From NCBI RefSeq assembly GCF_009193325.2, contig NZ_CP059857.1:12095-76094 (forward strand): a stretch of DNA of 64,000 nt. Reading direction: 5' to 3'. Numbering within the stretch: the stretch's first letter is position 1; each line of letters starts with the position of its first letter. The stretch comes from Bacteroides zhangwenhongii. Its GTDB lineage: Bacteria; Bacteroidota; Bacteroidia; Bacteroidales; Bacteroidaceae. The position numbers and the translations under genes were made by a program. The notes beneath the pieces are model-generated. The model did no database searches. It was not told where the DNA came from and saw nothing but the letters and a program-made list of their open reading frames with translations. Positions 35,013 through 42,888 of this stretch are shown here, one piece after another.

Positions 35013-35347
35013 ACCATCTTACGTTTACCGTTAATTCTTTGTATTCTTTTACCTGTTTTTTCATTGATTAGGAAAGGGGAGTCTGGAAGTTCCGGAACCA
35101 AACCGACAACGCCTTCAAGAGTTCCACTTATACGCAAAATCTTAAGCAATGTACTTAGGGCAATATCACTTACTTTACAAGATTCTATTCTCTTAATAGT
35201 AACGATAGATACTCCTGCCTTATCCGCAAATTCTTGCTGGGAAAAACAGCAGCTAAGTCTTATAGACTTAACTCTCTTGCAGATTTCCTTTACAATACAT
35301 TCATCTGAAAATTCGTATATTGTATATGTATCATATAATCTTTTCAT
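35009..35347 (-). CDS. hipB: HipB-like antitoxin (HTH, Xre family)
   Basis: 112 residues. Helix-turn-helix of the Xre type: CCFSQQEFADKAGVSIVTIKRIESCKVSDIALSTLLKILRI near residue 33. It lies directly upstream of hipA with a 4-base overlap, as in hipBA operons where HipB represses the promoter and blocks HipA. The C-terminal tail (FLINEKTGKRIQRINGKRK) is basic. Confidence 0.85.
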   Translation of the reverse strand: MKRLYDTYTIYEFSDECIVKEICKRVKSIRLSCCFSQQEFADKAGVSIVTIKRIESCKVSDIALSTLLKILRISGTLEGVVGLVPELPDSPFLINEKTGKRIQRINGKRKMV

Positions 35348-35447
35348 AGAAAAACATATTTAGGTATCATTTTTGATACAAAAATACCGATAAATCTGAA
35401 AATCACCAAATTAAGAAACACTTTTTTTATAATCTTCTGCCGCATTA

Positions 35448-35492
35448 GCAAACGATTGAAGCGACCTTGTGCCGCTTCAATCGTTTGATTGC
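35448..35492. terminator. Long hairpin after SSB gene 2
   Basis: GCAAACGATTGAAGCG (35448-35463) pairs with CGCTTCAATCGTTTGATTGC (35473-35492). The left arm has the same sequence as the right arm of the SSB cassettes, as if the end of an earlier cassette abuts this one. It may also terminate the SSB transcript. Confidence 0.55.
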
Positions 35493-36536
35493 TTTTTCTT
35501 TTTAGTCCGGGGGTTCTTATTTTTCCGGAGTCGGGTAGAACTTAGTAGCTACCATCACAATGCGGTTACGTTTCTCCCCACTTTTAGAATCCGTCCATTC
35601 TTCCGGCTTAAAGTAGCCTTCAACGGTAATCAGTACATCTTTTTGCAGTATCCAAAAAGCATAGCGGTCTTCCATCTTACTCCAGGCTTCAACTTTCATA
35701 ACAGAGGAAACAAATGTTTTTTCTTCATTTATCTTGCCTATGCGACTGACCACAATAGAGAAGTGTGCAACCTTTACTATTTCGAATAAATGGATTTCTG
35801 CATCCCTACAAATCCTGCCTGTTACTGCGAATGAATTTTCAATCTTTTTCATATCTCTGATTTTTTAGAAGTTAATTAATCAATTTTACAGTGCAATAAC
35901 TGATTGTTGGCTTTGGGGGACACCATGAAAAAAGATATAAATACTCTTTTTATGCTGGCCGGAAAAAGGAAGATTTGTAACTTTTTTATTGGTGAAGATG
36001 GCAACGAATAATTCGGGTTAAATACGCTTTTTGTGCAAGGCAAAAAAAGGAAGATTTCAGACGAATAACAACGTGGTGTTTGTGAATCGTCCCCTTATCC
36101 CCGTAAAAGGGGTTAGCAACAATCTATATTTGCAACGGAAAATGATTTGACTTCCCTAAAAAATGATATGAAAAAGACAAAACTTGAAAATCAGTAACAG
36201 GTTTGGAAAGGATGCAAAAAACAACCGGTTAGACAGCAAGCATGGCACATCCCGAAAAGATGGTCAGCCGCCTATCGACACACCGGAAGAAACATCTGCA
36301 ATTCCTTTTAAAAAAATGAAGCCGAAGAATGAAGCATATCATATTCCACGTATCGAAAAAAGTGACTGCACGATAAAATGAAAAGCTGCAACGGAAGAAC
36401 TGACTTGCGGATTCTGCGGGAGAACATAACCACACAGGCATACAGCCACTACACCTGTTTCCAATAAAAGAAGATTACACCACCGGAAAAGCAGAAAGGC
36501 TCCACTCGGAGAAAAGCAAGCAAACGATTGAAGCGG
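35472..36536. repeat. SSB cassette 2, bounded by 25-bp inverted repeats
   Basis: Second copy of the unit at 32261-33354, with ends at 35472-35496 and 36512-36536. The region upstream of the SSB gene is nearly base-for-base identical to cassette 1. A plus-strand ATG frame at the equivalent of 32983 is broken here by a stop (CAGTAA for CAGCAA), so it is not a conserved gene. No other gene is seen from 35853 to 36725. Confidence 0.6.
35517..35852 (-). CDS. Single-stranded DNA-binding protein, cassette 2 (divergent core)
   Basis: 111 residues. The first 12 and last 40 residues are identical or nearly so to SSB 1 (MKKIENSFAVTG; ITVEGYFKPEEWTDSKSGEK), but the centre differs at about half the positions (RICRDAEIHLFEIVKVAHFSIVVSR). 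It ends after TPEK, lacking the lysine-rich tail. Still OB-fold-like, so perhaps functional. Confidence 0.7.
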   Translation of the reverse strand: MKKIENSFAVTGRICRDAEIHLFEIVKVAHFSIVVSRIGKINEEKTFVSSVMKVEAWSKMEDRYAFWILQKDVLITVEGYFKPEEWTDSKSGEKRNRIVMVATKFYPTPEK

Positions 36537-36549
36537 ACTGCCGATTTGG

Positions 36550-36680
36550 CAGCGAAATATCCAACTACCTATCTACAGCCCTAAAAGGCTAGGACATATG
36601 GGTAAGCAACAGACTGCCGGGCAGTCACTCCGCTGAAAGGGTGGGTGGGAAAAAACTAAGTGGACGCAAAAAACAACCTT
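36550..36680 (-). repeat. Diverged leader repeat d2, internally deleted
   Basis: Matches d1 at both ends (GTAAGCAACAGACTGCCGGG and GTCACTCCGCTGAAAGGG) but about 175 bases between them are missing. Ends GTGGACGCAAAAAAC, like the GTGAACGCAAAAAC end of L2 and L4. Confidence 0.55.
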
Positions 36681-36725
36681 ACCATTGGGGGATAAACTTC
36701 CCCCTATTTTCACTTCACATATTCT

Positions 36726-37208
36726 TTACCCCACTTCAATTGATTCAACAAACTTCAACAACAAAGCGACTGTTACCGTATGAAATGAAAGCTGATTGAA
36801 CAACTTATGCGCTTTCAGCATCTCAATAGCGGCTTCAGCCGTAACAACTCTCTGTTCATAAAGCCGAATTGTCGCATATAACTGGTCATTTGCGACAGGC
36901 CCCATTATTAGGTCATAGTCACCGTTTTCTCTTCCTCTGCGGTTGTTGACAACAAACTCCAGCCATTCTTTTGTCGCACCCATAAACCGAAGAACCGGAT
37001 ATTCCCTATCAAGAATATCATCGGGAACTTCATAAACAGAGACGATTGCTTTTTCGCTCTGTTCCCTGTTCTTCTTCAACAAAGCCCATTTTTTTGCTTG
37101 TTCAAAGTTGGTTGTCGTATAAAATCCCTTCCCAAAGTCCGTAGCCTTCCGTCCTTTCTGTATATTAGGGCGTTTCACGGTAACTGTAGATCCATGAAAT
37201 AGTCTCAT
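36726..37208 (-). CDS. DUF3990 protein, ADP-ribosyltransferase-like toxin candidate
   Basis: 160 residues beginning MRLFHGSTVTVKRPNIQKGRKATDFGKGFYTTTNFEQAKKWA. The LFHGS....P.I......DFGKGFYTT..F.QA..WA pattern is that of DUF3990, thought to share the ADP-ribosyltransferase fold. The start overlaps the stop of the DUF3791-like gene by 4 bases, the known pairing on gut bacterial mobile elements. Likely a toxin, by association. Confidence 0.75.
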   Translation of the reverse strand: MRLFHGSTVTVKRPNIQKGRKATDFGKGFYTTTNFEQAKKWALLKKNREQSEKAIVSVYEVPDDILDREYPVLRFMGATKEWLEFVVNNRRGRENGDYDLIMGPVANDQLYATIRLYEQRVVTAEAAIEMLKAHKLFNQLSFHTVTVALLLKFVESIEVG

Positions 37209-37654
37209 TTTCTTTTATTGATATAAGTCGTTATAGTATCTAATATATATTCGGGGTCTTGGGTATGAAGCATTTCAAAAGTCTCATCCAAAAAATCAAA
37301 AACCCCATAGTCCGAAAACAACAACAAGGTTTCTTCCGCACTTTGTTTCTTTTCCTCCCTATAATTCTCAATGCAGAACATCTTGAAAAGCAGGATCTTC
37401 GTGTCACCGTTATACCGTCGTTTTTCTTCTGTTTTTTCCTTCTCCAATGTTTCATAAAGCGACAATGTACTTGAATACCATAACTTGGTACTCTTATCCA
37501 GCAAAGATTTATACAACTTGGAAGAATATATATAATACAGTGCATCGCCTAAAGGCAATGCCTTTTTCTTCATGACCAGTTCTACCAGCTCTCTCATCAC
37601 GAATGGGAGCATGGTTGAGTCAAGTTCTCCTTGATTTTTATGAGTAATTTCCAT
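37205..37654 (-). CDS. DUF3791-like fused protein, probable antitoxin
   Basis: 149 residues that look like two related helical modules in one chain. The first (LPFVMRELVELVMKKKALPLGDALYYIYSSKLYKSLLD) and the second (KILLFKMFCIENYREEKKQSAEETLLLFSDYGVFDFLDETFEMLHTQDPEYILDTI) match the two small proteins that usually precede DUF3990. The fusion and the 4-base overlap with the downstream gene suggest an antitoxin. Confidence 0.65.
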   Translation of the reverse strand: MEITHKNQGELDSTMLPFVMRELVELVMKKKALPLGDALYYIYSSKLYKSLLDKSTKLWYSSTLSLYETLEKEKTEEKRRYNGDTKILLFKMFCIENYREEKKQSAEETLLLFSDYGVFDFLDETFEMLHTQDPEYILDTITTYINKRK

Positions 37655-37667
37655 ATTCTTGTTGTTA

Positions 37668-37829
37668 TTACTTTAGCATATTTTCGAAAACACCTTCTTC
37701 ACAGTTCTTTATACACACCTGACACTCGGCCACCACTTCTCTTAATATTCGGGCACATTCTTCATTCGAATGCCCTTGCAGTAATTCATAGGCATATCGC
37801 ATCAGTTCATTAGCTTCCATTGTTTCCAT
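37668..37829 (-). CDS. Short acidic protein upstream of the DUF3791 gene
   Basis: 53 residues (METMEANELMRYAYELLQGH...), helical, with four Cys in the middle (ECARIL, ECQVCIKNCEE). The stop lies 13 bases before the next start, so it is probably part of the same operon. Too short for family assignment. Confidence 0.5.
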   Translation of the reverse strand: METMEANELMRYAYELLQGHSNEECARILREVVAECQVCIKNCEEGVFENMLK

Positions 37830-37947
37830 CCTTATCAATAATATTCAAGTTCATCATTATTTTCTGCAACGACTCCATATTTGGAGTTCCTAACCAACAC
37901 ACACCTATGCAAAAGGTCATATTGTTCTCTGTATCTGAAAAACGCAT
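37810..37947 (-). CDS. Possible short leader gene
   Basis: A 45-residue frame (MRFSDTENNMTFCIGVCWLG...) whose end overlaps the next start. Its only support is position: it is the first frame of the operon, 26 bases from the IS4 insertion. It may be the truncated start of a longer gene or not real. Confidence 0.25.
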   Translation of the reverse strand: MRFSDTENNMTFCIGVCWLGTPNMESLQKIMMNLNIIDKDGNNGS

Positions 37948-37973
37948 ATTGTTTTACCTTTTACAAACATTGT

Positions 37974-39277
37974 TGTCCCATTAAAATCTAAAAGAGTTCT
38001 TTGAAATATTTGAAATTTAGTTAGTTACAGCGATTTTCCGAGCGAACGGACTTGAATTTGTAGCTTTGCATCAGATTAATCCGATGGCATATGTTCCAAG
38101 ACAAATACGTTTTCGCTCAATTGGCTTCATTTCTGAATCGAAGTAAGTTTAACCGCATAGTCACCAAGTATGATGGTGATAAATATGTGAAGCACTTCAC
38201 CTGCTGGAATCAACTACTTGCTTTGATGTTTGGTCAACTTTCTAATCGTGAAAGTCTGCGAGATTTGATAGTTGCTCTTGAAGCTCATCATTCCAAATGT
38301 TATCATTTAGGAATGGGTAAAAATGTATCAAAGTCATCGCTGGCAAGAGCAAATCAAGATAGAGACTATCACATCTTTGAAGAATATGCTTACTACCTGG
38401 TTAGCGAAGCACGACAAAAGTGTGCTAATCATATTTTCAAACTTGGCGGTAACGTTTATGCTTTCGATTCGACTACTATTGACCTGTGCCTTTCAGTCTT
38501 TTGGTGGGCAAAATTCCGCAAAAAGAAAGGTGGTATCAAAGTGCATACATTATATGATGTGGAAACACAGATTCCTGCATTCTTTCATATCACGGAAGCA
38601 TCCGTACACGATTCTAAAGTTATGATTGAAATTCCTTATGAACCAAGCTCTTATTACATCTTTGACCGCGGTTATAACAACTTCAAAATACTGTATAAAA
38701 TTCATCAAATTGAAGCCTACTTTGTTGTCAGAGCAAAAAAGAATCTCGGGTACAAATCCATCCAATGGAAACGTAGGCTGCCTAAGAATGTGCTTTCAGA
38801 CGCAAGTGTATTTCTGACAGGATTCTATCCTAAACAATATTATCCAGAGCCACTTAGATTGGTTAAATATTGGGATGAAGAACAAGAACGAGAATTTACA
38901 TTCATAACCAATGCGATGCATATATCTGCGCTTCAAGTTGCTGAACTTTATAAAAATCGCTGGCAGGTAGAGCTGTTTTTCAAATGGCTCAAGCAGCACC
39001 TTAAAATCAAAAGATTTTGGGGAACTACAGAGAATGCTGTTCGAATACAGATATATGCTGCTATATGCGCTTACTGTTTGGTGGCAATCATTCAACACGA
39101 TATGCAACTGAACAGAAGTACATATGAAGTGTTACAAATACTGAGCATCTCATTGACTGATAAGACTCATCTGAGAGACCTCTTTGATAAAACTAAATTT
39201 CAAAATGACAAAGAACGATTCGGACCAAATGGGCCAAGTTTATTTAATTTTTAATTCGTCCCAATTTTAATGGGACA
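37974..39277 (+). mobile_element. IS4-family insertion sequence
   Basis: Terminal inverted repeats TGTCCCATTAAAAT (37974-37987) and its complement (39264-39277); weaker symmetry continues outward with AAACATT on both sides. It encloses one intact transposase gene. No clean target duplication could be read. It separates the promoter-like TACCTTTG (minus strand, about 39286-39293) from the minus-strand operon starting near 37947. Confidence 0.75.
38091..39254 (+). CDS. IS4-family transposase (with DUF4372-type N terminus)
   Basis: 387 residues. Catalytic triad visible: D in VYAFDSTTIDLCL near residue 125, D in YYIFDRGYNN near 193, and E in YKNRWQVELFFKWLKQHLKIKRFWG near 302 (the Y-R-E-K signature). 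Cut-and-paste DDE enzyme. The frame is intact, so the element may be active. Confidence 0.9.
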   Translation: MFQDKYVFAQLASFLNRSKFNRIVTKYDGDKYVKHFTCWNQLLALMFGQLSNRESLRDLIVALEAHHSKCYHLGMGKNVSKSSLARANQDRDYHIFEEYAYYLVSEARQKCANHIFKLGGNVYAFDSTTIDLCLSVFWWAKFRKKKGGIKVHTLYDVETQIPAFFHITEASVHDSKVMIEIPYEPSSYYIFDRGYNNFKILYKIHQIEAYFVVRAKKNLGYKSIQWKRRLPKNVLSDASVFLTGFYPKQYYPEPLRLVKYWDEEQEREFTFITNAMHISALQVAELYKNRWQVELFFKWLKQHLKIKRFWGTTENAVRIQIYAAICAYCLVAIIQHDMQLNRSTYEVLQILSISLTDKTHLRDLFDKTKFQNDKERFGPNGPSLFNF

Positions 39278-39432
39278 CTAATGTTTTACAAAGGTAAAAC
39301 AATTAAGTAAAATTCATCTATCATTGCTTTTCATATTTATTGTGTCTTTCTCTTTTGCATCGGAAGTATTAGCACTTACAGCAACCAGACTGTATGACAT
39401 CGCCACGTTTGATCATACCGCTGGAAAACAAC

Positions 39433-39466
39433 GATATACAATCTGAATCAAAACAGATTGTATATC
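39433..39466 (-). terminator. Hairpin at the end of the SLOG gene
   Basis: A perfect 13-pair stem, GATATACAATCTG / CAGATTGTATATC, with an 8-base loop. It spans the stop codon of the gene ending at 39448 and is followed on the minus strand by GTTGTTTT. Confidence 0.6.
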
Positions 39467-40080
39467 ACCAATTTCTTTTTTTGTGCCTTGTTAAACGTAT
39501 AAGAAGTTCCTCCGGCAGATTTTCCATCCCAATAGGCAATCAGCCTACAGGCGTGTGAAATCATGTAATCATTACGGTGGGCATAGCATTGGGCATAATA
39601 ATATTCGGATAGAACTACCACCTTGTCGGCTTGGCGCAAAATATCAGCATACCTCTGTTTGTCCTCTTTGTTGAAATACACATCTTGCCCGACATAAGGA
39701 ACAACCGCCACCAAAACCATATCGGGATATTGTTTCCTTTGTTCAAGTACGGTATGAGCAGCCATCATGTCAAATCCAACCGCACAACCAATATAGAAAA
39801 AACGGATTCCATTCTCATAGCAGAAACGTACCTCTTCATTCAACGATACGGACAAAGCATATTTATTTGTTCGTATCGTTCTATGACCGGTAAAAGCAAC
39901 GGACATCATTTTCATCCATTTATCACGTGCCTTTCTACATATATCCAACGAACCTGCCGAAGTTTCATACACCATTCCATTCACCTCATAACGATAAGTG
40001 AACCAAGTAGTATCTCCAAAGATATCCTTCTGCTTCTCTATATAACTCTCTTTTTCTTTCATCTTATAACATACGGACAA
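39448..40080 (-). CDS. SLOG-family (YpsA/DUF1273-like) nucleotide-binding protein
   Basis: 210 residues. After a unique N-terminal part (about 58 residues), the SLOG Rossmann-like core shows VAFTGHRTIRTN, then FFYIGCAVGFDMMAAHTVLEQRKQYPDMVLVAVVPYVGQD, as in YpsA/DprA-related proteins that bind nucleotides or nucleotide-derived signals. It overlaps the phosphoribosyltransferase gene upstream by 17 bases, so the two probably work together. The operon is led by leader repeat L3. Confidence 0.75.
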   Translation of the reverse strand: MSVCYKMKEKESYIEKQKDIFGDTTWFTYRYEVNGMVYETSAGSLDICRKARDKWMKMMSVAFTGHRTIRTNKYALSVSLNEEVRFCYENGIRFFYIGCAVGFDMMAAHTVLEQRKQYPDMVLVAVVPYVGQDVYFNKEDKQRYADILRQADKVVVLSEYYYAQCYAHRNDYMISHACRLIAYWDGKSAGGTSYTFNKAQKKKLVIYNLF

Positions 40081-40630
40081 CTGTTTTACCTAAAAAGAAA
40101 CCTCCCAAAACCTCACCTCCTATTTTTTCCAACTGACATGCGAAACGAGCATACGAAAACCCTTTTGTTAAAATATCGTCAAATACCAAGATTTTCTTAC
40201 CCCGAAAAAAGTCCTTGTCAAATTCTATCACTTGTACTTTTTGAAGCGACTTGCTGTCAAATTTCTCGTGAATAGCCAAACGATCTCCACTGACACGTAT
40301 ATGTTCATACGCATTGATAGCACCTGAAAACTTACACACAGCCGAAGCAAACCCCTTATAACGAAGTTCATTCTTATCAGCGGAAGAAGCCGGAACACAA
40401 GCAAAAACAATATTCTTAACATCATCACCAAAAACTTGATGTAACTTATTCGCTATCATCCAAGCTATATTCAAATAAGCTTTTCCATCCTTAAAACTCC
40501 ATATCATCTTACGAATTTGCCATTCTCTTTCCGTTGCCTGCCGATATTGCATAGGAAGATACTCAAAGAAAGAAAACATCATCTTATGCCATTGTCTGTC
40601 TAAACTAGGATATTTACTCTGATGTGCCAT
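40064..40630 (-). CDS. Phosphoribosyltransferase-like protein
   Basis: 188 residues. The PRPP-binding loop is visible as KKILVFDDILTKGFSYARFACQLEKIG near residue 147, and the family's core strands are earlier (NIVFACVPASS near 73). Type I phosphoribosyltransferases move a ribose-phosphate between PRPP and a base. The substrate cannot be told from sequence. First gene behind leader L3 and overlapping the SLOG gene. Confidence 0.75.
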   Translation of the reverse strand: MAHQSKYPSLDRQWHKMMFSFFEYLPMQYRQATEREWQIRKMIWSFKDGKAYLNIAWMIANKLHQVFGDDVKNIVFACVPASSADKNELRYKGFASAVCKFSGAINAYEHIRVSGDRLAIHEKFDSKSLQKVQVIEFDKDFFRGKKILVFDDILTKGFSYARFACQLEKIGGEVLGGFFLGKTVVRML

Positions 40631-40649
40631 AGTCTTTTATCTATTAAAA

Positions 40650-41323
40650 TTAAACTTATGCTTCAGCTAGATTTAAAGACCTTTTTTTAAACCCCTTTCC
40701 GGGATGGCCTTTTCTTTCTGCCGACTTTTTTTTTGAGCTTTCATGCCCCATCTGAGTTTATGAGCCTTTTTTTTACGGCACGCATCAATAAGGAAGGAGG
40801 GATTAAGAAAAGTTTTGGACGACAAAAAATGTTGGGGACAGCGAAGCCGTCCGGCGTTATTTTTTTCGGGACAAAGGGCGAAGACCGGAACTCTTTCGTA
40901 TCCATCCACCGAAATAAATTTGCCGTTCAAAAACAAAGGATCTCAGATGGAGCTATGAAAAAAGCACATTAGGGGAGGCAGAAAACAAGGAAAAGGGCAG
41001 TACGGAAAGTAAAACAAGCCATACGGTTTTGCAAGCAAAACCATACTCCTATCTCCCTGCCACAAGTGACAGGGGGGAACGGGTTAGCAACGGACTGCCG
41101 GGACAAACGGTAAAAGGAAGGGACTGCAATACGGAAGAAGGAGGTTGTTTCGGCAATGCCGAAGCTCCGGATGATGACCATTGCAATCCCGCCCACGTTT
41201 GGAACTTCTCTTTTCCGGTTTACCCATAATCAGCCGCATAGCGGATGATTACGGGTAAACCGGGAATGAGAACAGTCATTCCGATGAAGGGGAGGGTGGG
41301 AAAGAATACTGCGTGAACGCAAA
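40650..41323 (-). repeat. Leader repeat L3
   Basis: Copy of L2 upstream of the phosphoribosyltransferase/SLOG operon. In its main stem both arms differ from L2 together: GGTTTACCC/GGGTAAACC versus GGTTTGCCC/GGGCAAACC, a compensatory change. One A is missing from the run near 40688, which breaks the open frame seen in L1 and L4. Confidence 0.75.
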
Positions 41324-41357
41324 TTAATGGGATTACCAGTAACTCCAAGCGTTTTTT

Positions 41358-41390
41358 GCTACTTTTTTGGGGTGCTTGCCAAAAAGTAGC
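41358..41390. repeat. A/T-rich inverted repeat, family IR-3' (copy D)
   Basis: GCTACTTTTTTGG pairs with CCAAAAAGTAGC around GGTGCTTG. It lies 50 bases past the end of the minus-strand operon that finishes at 41442. The loop is nearly the same as in copy G (50896), and the first stem bases differ in a paired way from GGTTC/GAACC. Confidence 0.6.
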
Positions 41391-41441
41391 GGACAGCAAA
41401 ATACCCTCCCTTCCCTAATCCAAAAGAAGGGAGAATGTGCT

Positions 41442-41750
41442 TCATTGAAGGTATATAGGTTCCGTTCCCTGATTATAACAATACATAGTGTTATTTCTGA
41501 AACCATCAAAGCATATATGAAAATCATCGAAATCCTGTTCCGTGGCCAAACGAACCTTATCACTCAACAAAACCATGCATTGTTTATTGACAGATGTAGC
41601 CAAAGAGGTAGTACGTCCCGGCTTTATCTCCAATGCCACCACATAAGAAGTCCTTCGTGGATAGATATACCCAATAATTTCCTCATTGAGTACAACCAAA
41701 CGAATAACATCTTCATTCAAAACGGGAATATTATTAATTTTGCCCATCAT
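41442..41750 (-). CDS. Hypothetical accessory protein
   Basis: About 102 residues from MMGKINNIPVLNEDVIRLVVLNEE; the longer frame to 41795 overlaps the upstream gene. Beta-rich sequence (EEIIGYIYPRRTSYVVALEIKPGR) ending in FRNNTMYCYNQGTEPIYLQ. No family recognised. Last gene of the L4 operon. Confidence 0.55.
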   Translation of the reverse strand: MMGKINNIPVLNEDVIRLVVLNEEIIGYIYPRRTSYVVALEIKPGRTTSLATSVNKQCMVLLSDKVRLATEQDFDDFHICFDGFRNNTMYCYNQGTEPIYLQ

Positions 41751-41794
41751 TGTTATAATATAAATCAGTTTATAATCATTAAAATACAATATCA

Positions 41795-42118
41795 TTACAA
41801 ATGATACCTATAATTTTTATAGGTAAACTTTTCCACCGAGACCACCTCATAAAGATAGTCTTCATGGCAAGAAGCCATTATACAGTTCTCACATTCAAGA
41901 ATAGGATTTATAACTACACGGAATTTAATAGTGCCGTCCACCAGAACAAACTCCACCCGATTAAAGAACCCTTGTAGAGAATGCCCTTCCTTATCCATCA
42001 GACGCACTACTTCACCTGTAAAAACAGCCAATTCCTTAGCCTGCCATTTCGCTTTACGCAAACAACTGTTCGCCGCTTTGACGTTCTCATTCACCTCTTT
42101 TGTTCTTATTGCTTTCAT
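41795..42118 (-). CDS. Hypothetical accessory protein
   Basis: 107 residues with a lysine-rich N-terminal helix (NENVKAANSCLRKAKWQAKEL), then beta-strands (FFNRVEFVLVDGTIKFRVVINP) and ECENCIMASCHEDYLYEV, where three Cys could bind a metal. No known family. In the L4 operon between a methylase-like and another unknown gene. Confidence 0.55.
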   Translation of the reverse strand: MKAIRTKEVNENVKAANSCLRKAKWQAKELAVFTGEVVRLMDKEGHSLQGFFNRVEFVLVDGTIKFRVVINPILECENCIMASCHEDYLYEVVSVEKFTYKNYRYHL

Positions 42119-42147
42119 ACCAAAATCCTTTTTACATATTTATCTTG

Positions 42148-42873
42148 TCAAAAATCAAAAGTCAGCTGCGTAGCCCTTGCGTTGCTCTGAATCGACCTCT
42201 TCAATTCAGAATTATCCTCCATTGCATTTTCAAGTTTCCTAATAAAAGAAGTGTCACCTGCTTCCGTTATCTTTAAAATAGGCAACCATACTCCGGCTAT
42301 CAGCTGTAAATCTATATGATAACTTCTCCAATGCTGCATTGTCAATGTATTCATCCATGCGACTTCACCGGGTACGCTATTCATCATCAGATTGACAACG
42401 GTCATCTTTACACAAATCAAATCTATATCCGAGCCATAACAAAAAAGCCTTCCTCCATCATTCTCTTCCGCACATTTTTTTACAGCGGAAAGTAGCATCC
42501 TGCCGGAACCACAGCACGAATCACAGACCGACTGTTTAGGTTTCAGCCTATTTCCCCCCATACATGCCATCAAATCAGCAACGTGTATCGGGGTAAAGAA
42601 CTGTCCGTTATTCCCATGACTGACACACTCCATGAACATATCTCCCAAGACATCGCAAAATCCTTCCGAATATTCAGACACCCTATAAAACATTTGAACA
42701 AAAAGTTCCATTTCATATGGCTTATATCTTTTTTCCACTCTACGATAATCCTCCGCCAACATCCCGACAGACAAATAGTAAAGACAAACATCCAAAAAAT
42801 CCCGAAAGGCTTCTTCATATCCCCGACTGAAAGCAAGCTTTTCATAAAGTTTCATTATCTCCTTTGGTATCAT
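42148..42873 (-). CDS. N-6 DNA methylase-like protein, no visible catalytic NPPY motif
   Basis: 241 residues. It has the type I N6-methylase core: GQFFTPIHVADLMA near residue 91 and the SAM-binding motif I SVCDSCCGSGRMLLSA near 115, plus FCYGSDIDLICVKMTVVNL. The NPPY/F catalytic motif expected after this is not seen; the chain instead has PGEVAWMNTLTMQHW and a short tail. It may be a binding protein or SAM sensor rather than an active methylase. Part of the L4 operon. Confidence 0.7.
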   Translation of the reverse strand: MIPKEIMKLYEKLAFSRGYEEAFRDFLDVCLYYLSVGMLAEDYRRVEKRYKPYEMELFVQMFYRVSEYSEGFCDVLGDMFMECVSHGNNGQFFTPIHVADLMACMGGNRLKPKQSVCDSCCGSGRMLLSAVKKCAEENDGGRLFCYGSDIDLICVKMTVVNLMMNSVPGEVAWMNTLTMQHWRSYHIDLQLIAGVWLPILKITEAGDTSFIRKLENAMEDNSELKRSIQSNARATQLTFDF

Positions 42874-42888
42874 ACTTTTCTGACTTCA

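Noticed and set aside
37961..39290. A target-site duplication for the IS4 element
   Set aside because: Flanks of the inverted repeats do not show a clean direct repeat; the similarity outside the ends is in inverted orientation.
41029..41229. Plus-strand frames across L2-L4 (about 65 codons each)
   Set aside because: Same repeats read on the other strand, without consistent starts; they follow the hairpin sequence and differ by non-synonymous changes and frame breaks.
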